This document shows positions 62,835 to 64,000 of a DNA stretch of 64,000 nt, in pieces. Source of the DNA: Phytopythium helicoides (Eukaryota; Oomycota; Peronosporomycetes; Pythiales; Pythiaceae); contig JANFNE010000071.1 of NCBI GenBank assembly GCA_024867545.1, positions 62,001-126,000 of the forward strand. Direction: 5' to 3'. A model generated the notes under the pieces. That model did no database searches. It had not been told where the DNA came from and worked only from the letters and a program-made list of their open reading frames with translations. The translations under genes were made by a program, and so were the position numbers. The number at the start of each line of letters is the position of its first letter. Positions within the stretch are counted from its first letter, which is position 1.

Positions 62835-64000
62835 ATGAAGTTCGAGCTGCCGGCTGGCGCGTTCCCTCCGCTCGAGCTCTCGGAGCGGCGGCGGCGCGCG
62901 CTGCTGGACGAGGCGCGCCGTGTAGTGGCCGAGACGGTGGCGGCCAACGAGGCCTTCATCTCGGCGGGCCGCGTGCTGCGCTCAAGCGACTGGCGTCTCG
63001 TACGCTCCAAGGAGGCCGTGCAGGTGTACCAGCAGCGGTCGAAGAGCTCGGCCAAGGCGGCTGAGCACGTGGCGACCGACAGACGCAGAGGAGCCACCGT
63101 GGGCGACGTGGAGAGCGCCGGCGGAGACAGGATGACCATCGTGGAGGCCATGAAGCGCCCGCAGGTGCCGCTGCTGGCGCTGCACGGCGTCGTCGAGGGA
63201 TCGCTGCACGACACCATGTACGGCACCTTCGCGGACGACGACCGCAGCTGGCGCTGGCGCAGCGCGCACGTCAACGACCGCTTCGACGACGCAAAGATCC
63301 TCGCGACGCTCGCCAGGCCCGACGCCAGCGACCCCTTCCGCTTCGCGGGCGTCAAGTGGTTCGCCAAGGAACACCCGGCCGTGCTCAGCTCCTTCGTGAG
63401 CCGCAGAGACTTCCTCATCGTCGAGGCTACGGGGCTCACCACCGACTCGAAGGGTCCAAGGTCGGCTACATGCTCATGCACTCGGTGGCGCTGCGCGGCG
63501 TGCCAGAGCTCACGGACCTGGGCATCATCCGCGGATCGCTGTCCTTCTGCTACCTCATCCGCGAGCGCGAGGATGGCCGCACCGTCGAGCTCTTCTGCCG
63601 AGGCTTCTCCGATCCCGCTGGGCGACATGATGGAGCGCGTGTCGGTCGCCATCGCCACCGAGGCGCTCATGGCCTGCCGTCTCGATCGTCGACTACGCCA
63701 ACGTCAAGAAGCTCACATGGCTCGCCAAGCGCCACAAGAACCGCTCGCGGCCAAGCCAGACAGGGAGAGATTCAGGGCCTGACCAAGGCTGCGAGGTCTG
63801 CCACTTCCAGCTGGCCGGCAATAGCGGCGCCAACACCAGCCGCGTGCTTAGCGGCTTGCTCTCGACGGTGGCGTCCACGGTTGGAGTGGCTGCGCAGTGC
63901 CAGATTTGCCACCGCCGAGTTTGCTCCAAGTGCAGTGTGCTCAAGAAGATGACGGTCGATGTGTCGGCGCGCTGGGCAGCACAGAAGACGCTGCGTTTTT
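62835..64000 (+). CDS. START/FYVE-like protein 8, frameshifted and cut by the window end
   Basis: Starts MKFELPAGAFPPLELSERRR at 62835. The helical N-terminus (VVAETVAANEAFISAGRVLRSSDWRLVRSKEAVQVY) and the START-like core (VPLLALHGVVEGSLHDTMYG, SDPFRFAGVKWFAKEHPAV, RRDFLIVEATGLTTDSKG) are in frame. A base is missing at about 63455; shifts also occur near 63620 and 63685. After them VGYMLMHSVALRGVPELTD, CYLIREREDG, VDYANVKKLTWLAKRH and the zinc module CEVCHFQL...CQICHRRVCSKCSVLKK follow in different frames. The intron found in six paralogues is absent here (CHRRVCSKC is contiguous), as in copy 1. The end lies beyond the window. Probably a lipid-binding protein; frame state uncertain. Confidence 0.78.

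Noticed and set aside
1..64000. CRISPR arrays, tRNA and rRNA genes
   Set aside because: No regular spacer arrays, no cloverleaf with A and B boxes and no rRNA signature sequence was recognised by eye. A tRNA scan was not possible.
1..64000. RxLR or Crinkler effector genes and retrotransposon polyproteins
   Set aside because: No short secreted frame with RxLR-EER or LxLFLAK was found, and no reverse transcriptase or integrase motifs were seen; the decayed minus-strand frames at 15.1-15.7 kb cannot be named.

Overview
The window is eukaryotic and best explained as nuclear DNA of an oomycete. Coding regions are GC-rich, introns are short (about 60-120 bp) with GT..AG ends, GH12 xyloglucanases resemble the Phytophthora XEG1 family, there are zinc-knuckle 'WRKY19-like' proteins, and several start codons are preceded by sequences close to the oomycete Inr/FPR core promoter (TCATTYYNCAWTTT). 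The species cannot be named from sequence alone.

Layout. 1-5.2 kb holds two chromatin genes on the minus strand: a 3'-truncated ATRX-type SNF2 ATPase and a Tudor-knot protein. 5.7-7.4 kb is a MATE-type transporter. 7.7-11.3 kb holds two minus-strand WRKY19-like zinc-knuckle genes in long GC-rich intergenic DNA that repeats the 12-mer ATCTACGGTACA. 11.3-15.7 kb shows no gene. 15.7-26.6 kb mixes a GH12 gene, an NmrA-like NAD(P)-binding protein, a JMJD7-like JmjC hydroxylase (three exons), a START/FYVE-like gene, a second GH12 gene nearly identical to the first but inverted, and another START/FYVE-like gene. 27.4-34.7 kb holds three closely related START/FYVE-like genes. An almost perfect 81-bp foldback (38-bp arms) lies at 34.85 kb. 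35.2-37.4 kb is an uncharacterised polytopic membrane protein. 37.5-46.8 kb holds three minus-strand copies of a secreted GH63-type (MGH1-like) glycosidase with a C-terminal jacalin-like lectin domain. 47.2-51.5 kb holds two more START/FYVE-like genes. 51.9-57.5 kb holds two more members of the membrane family flanking a GH12 gene. 58.3-61.9 kb holds three more GH12 genes, and the window ends inside an eighth START/FYVE-like gene.

Four gene families (8 START/FYVE-like, 6 GH12, 3 GH63-jacalin, 3 membrane proteins) make up most of the DNA after 15 kb, interleaved and in both orientations. GH12 and GH63-jacalin proteins have signal peptides and probably act outside the cell on plant wall or other glycans. 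The START/FYVE-like proteins look cytosolic and lipid-binding. No function can be given to the membrane family.

Many genes carry one-base indels that break the frame while catalytic residues and downstream homology remain intact. Single-base assembly errors are the simplest explanation, but true recent pseudogenes cannot be excluded from sequence alone.
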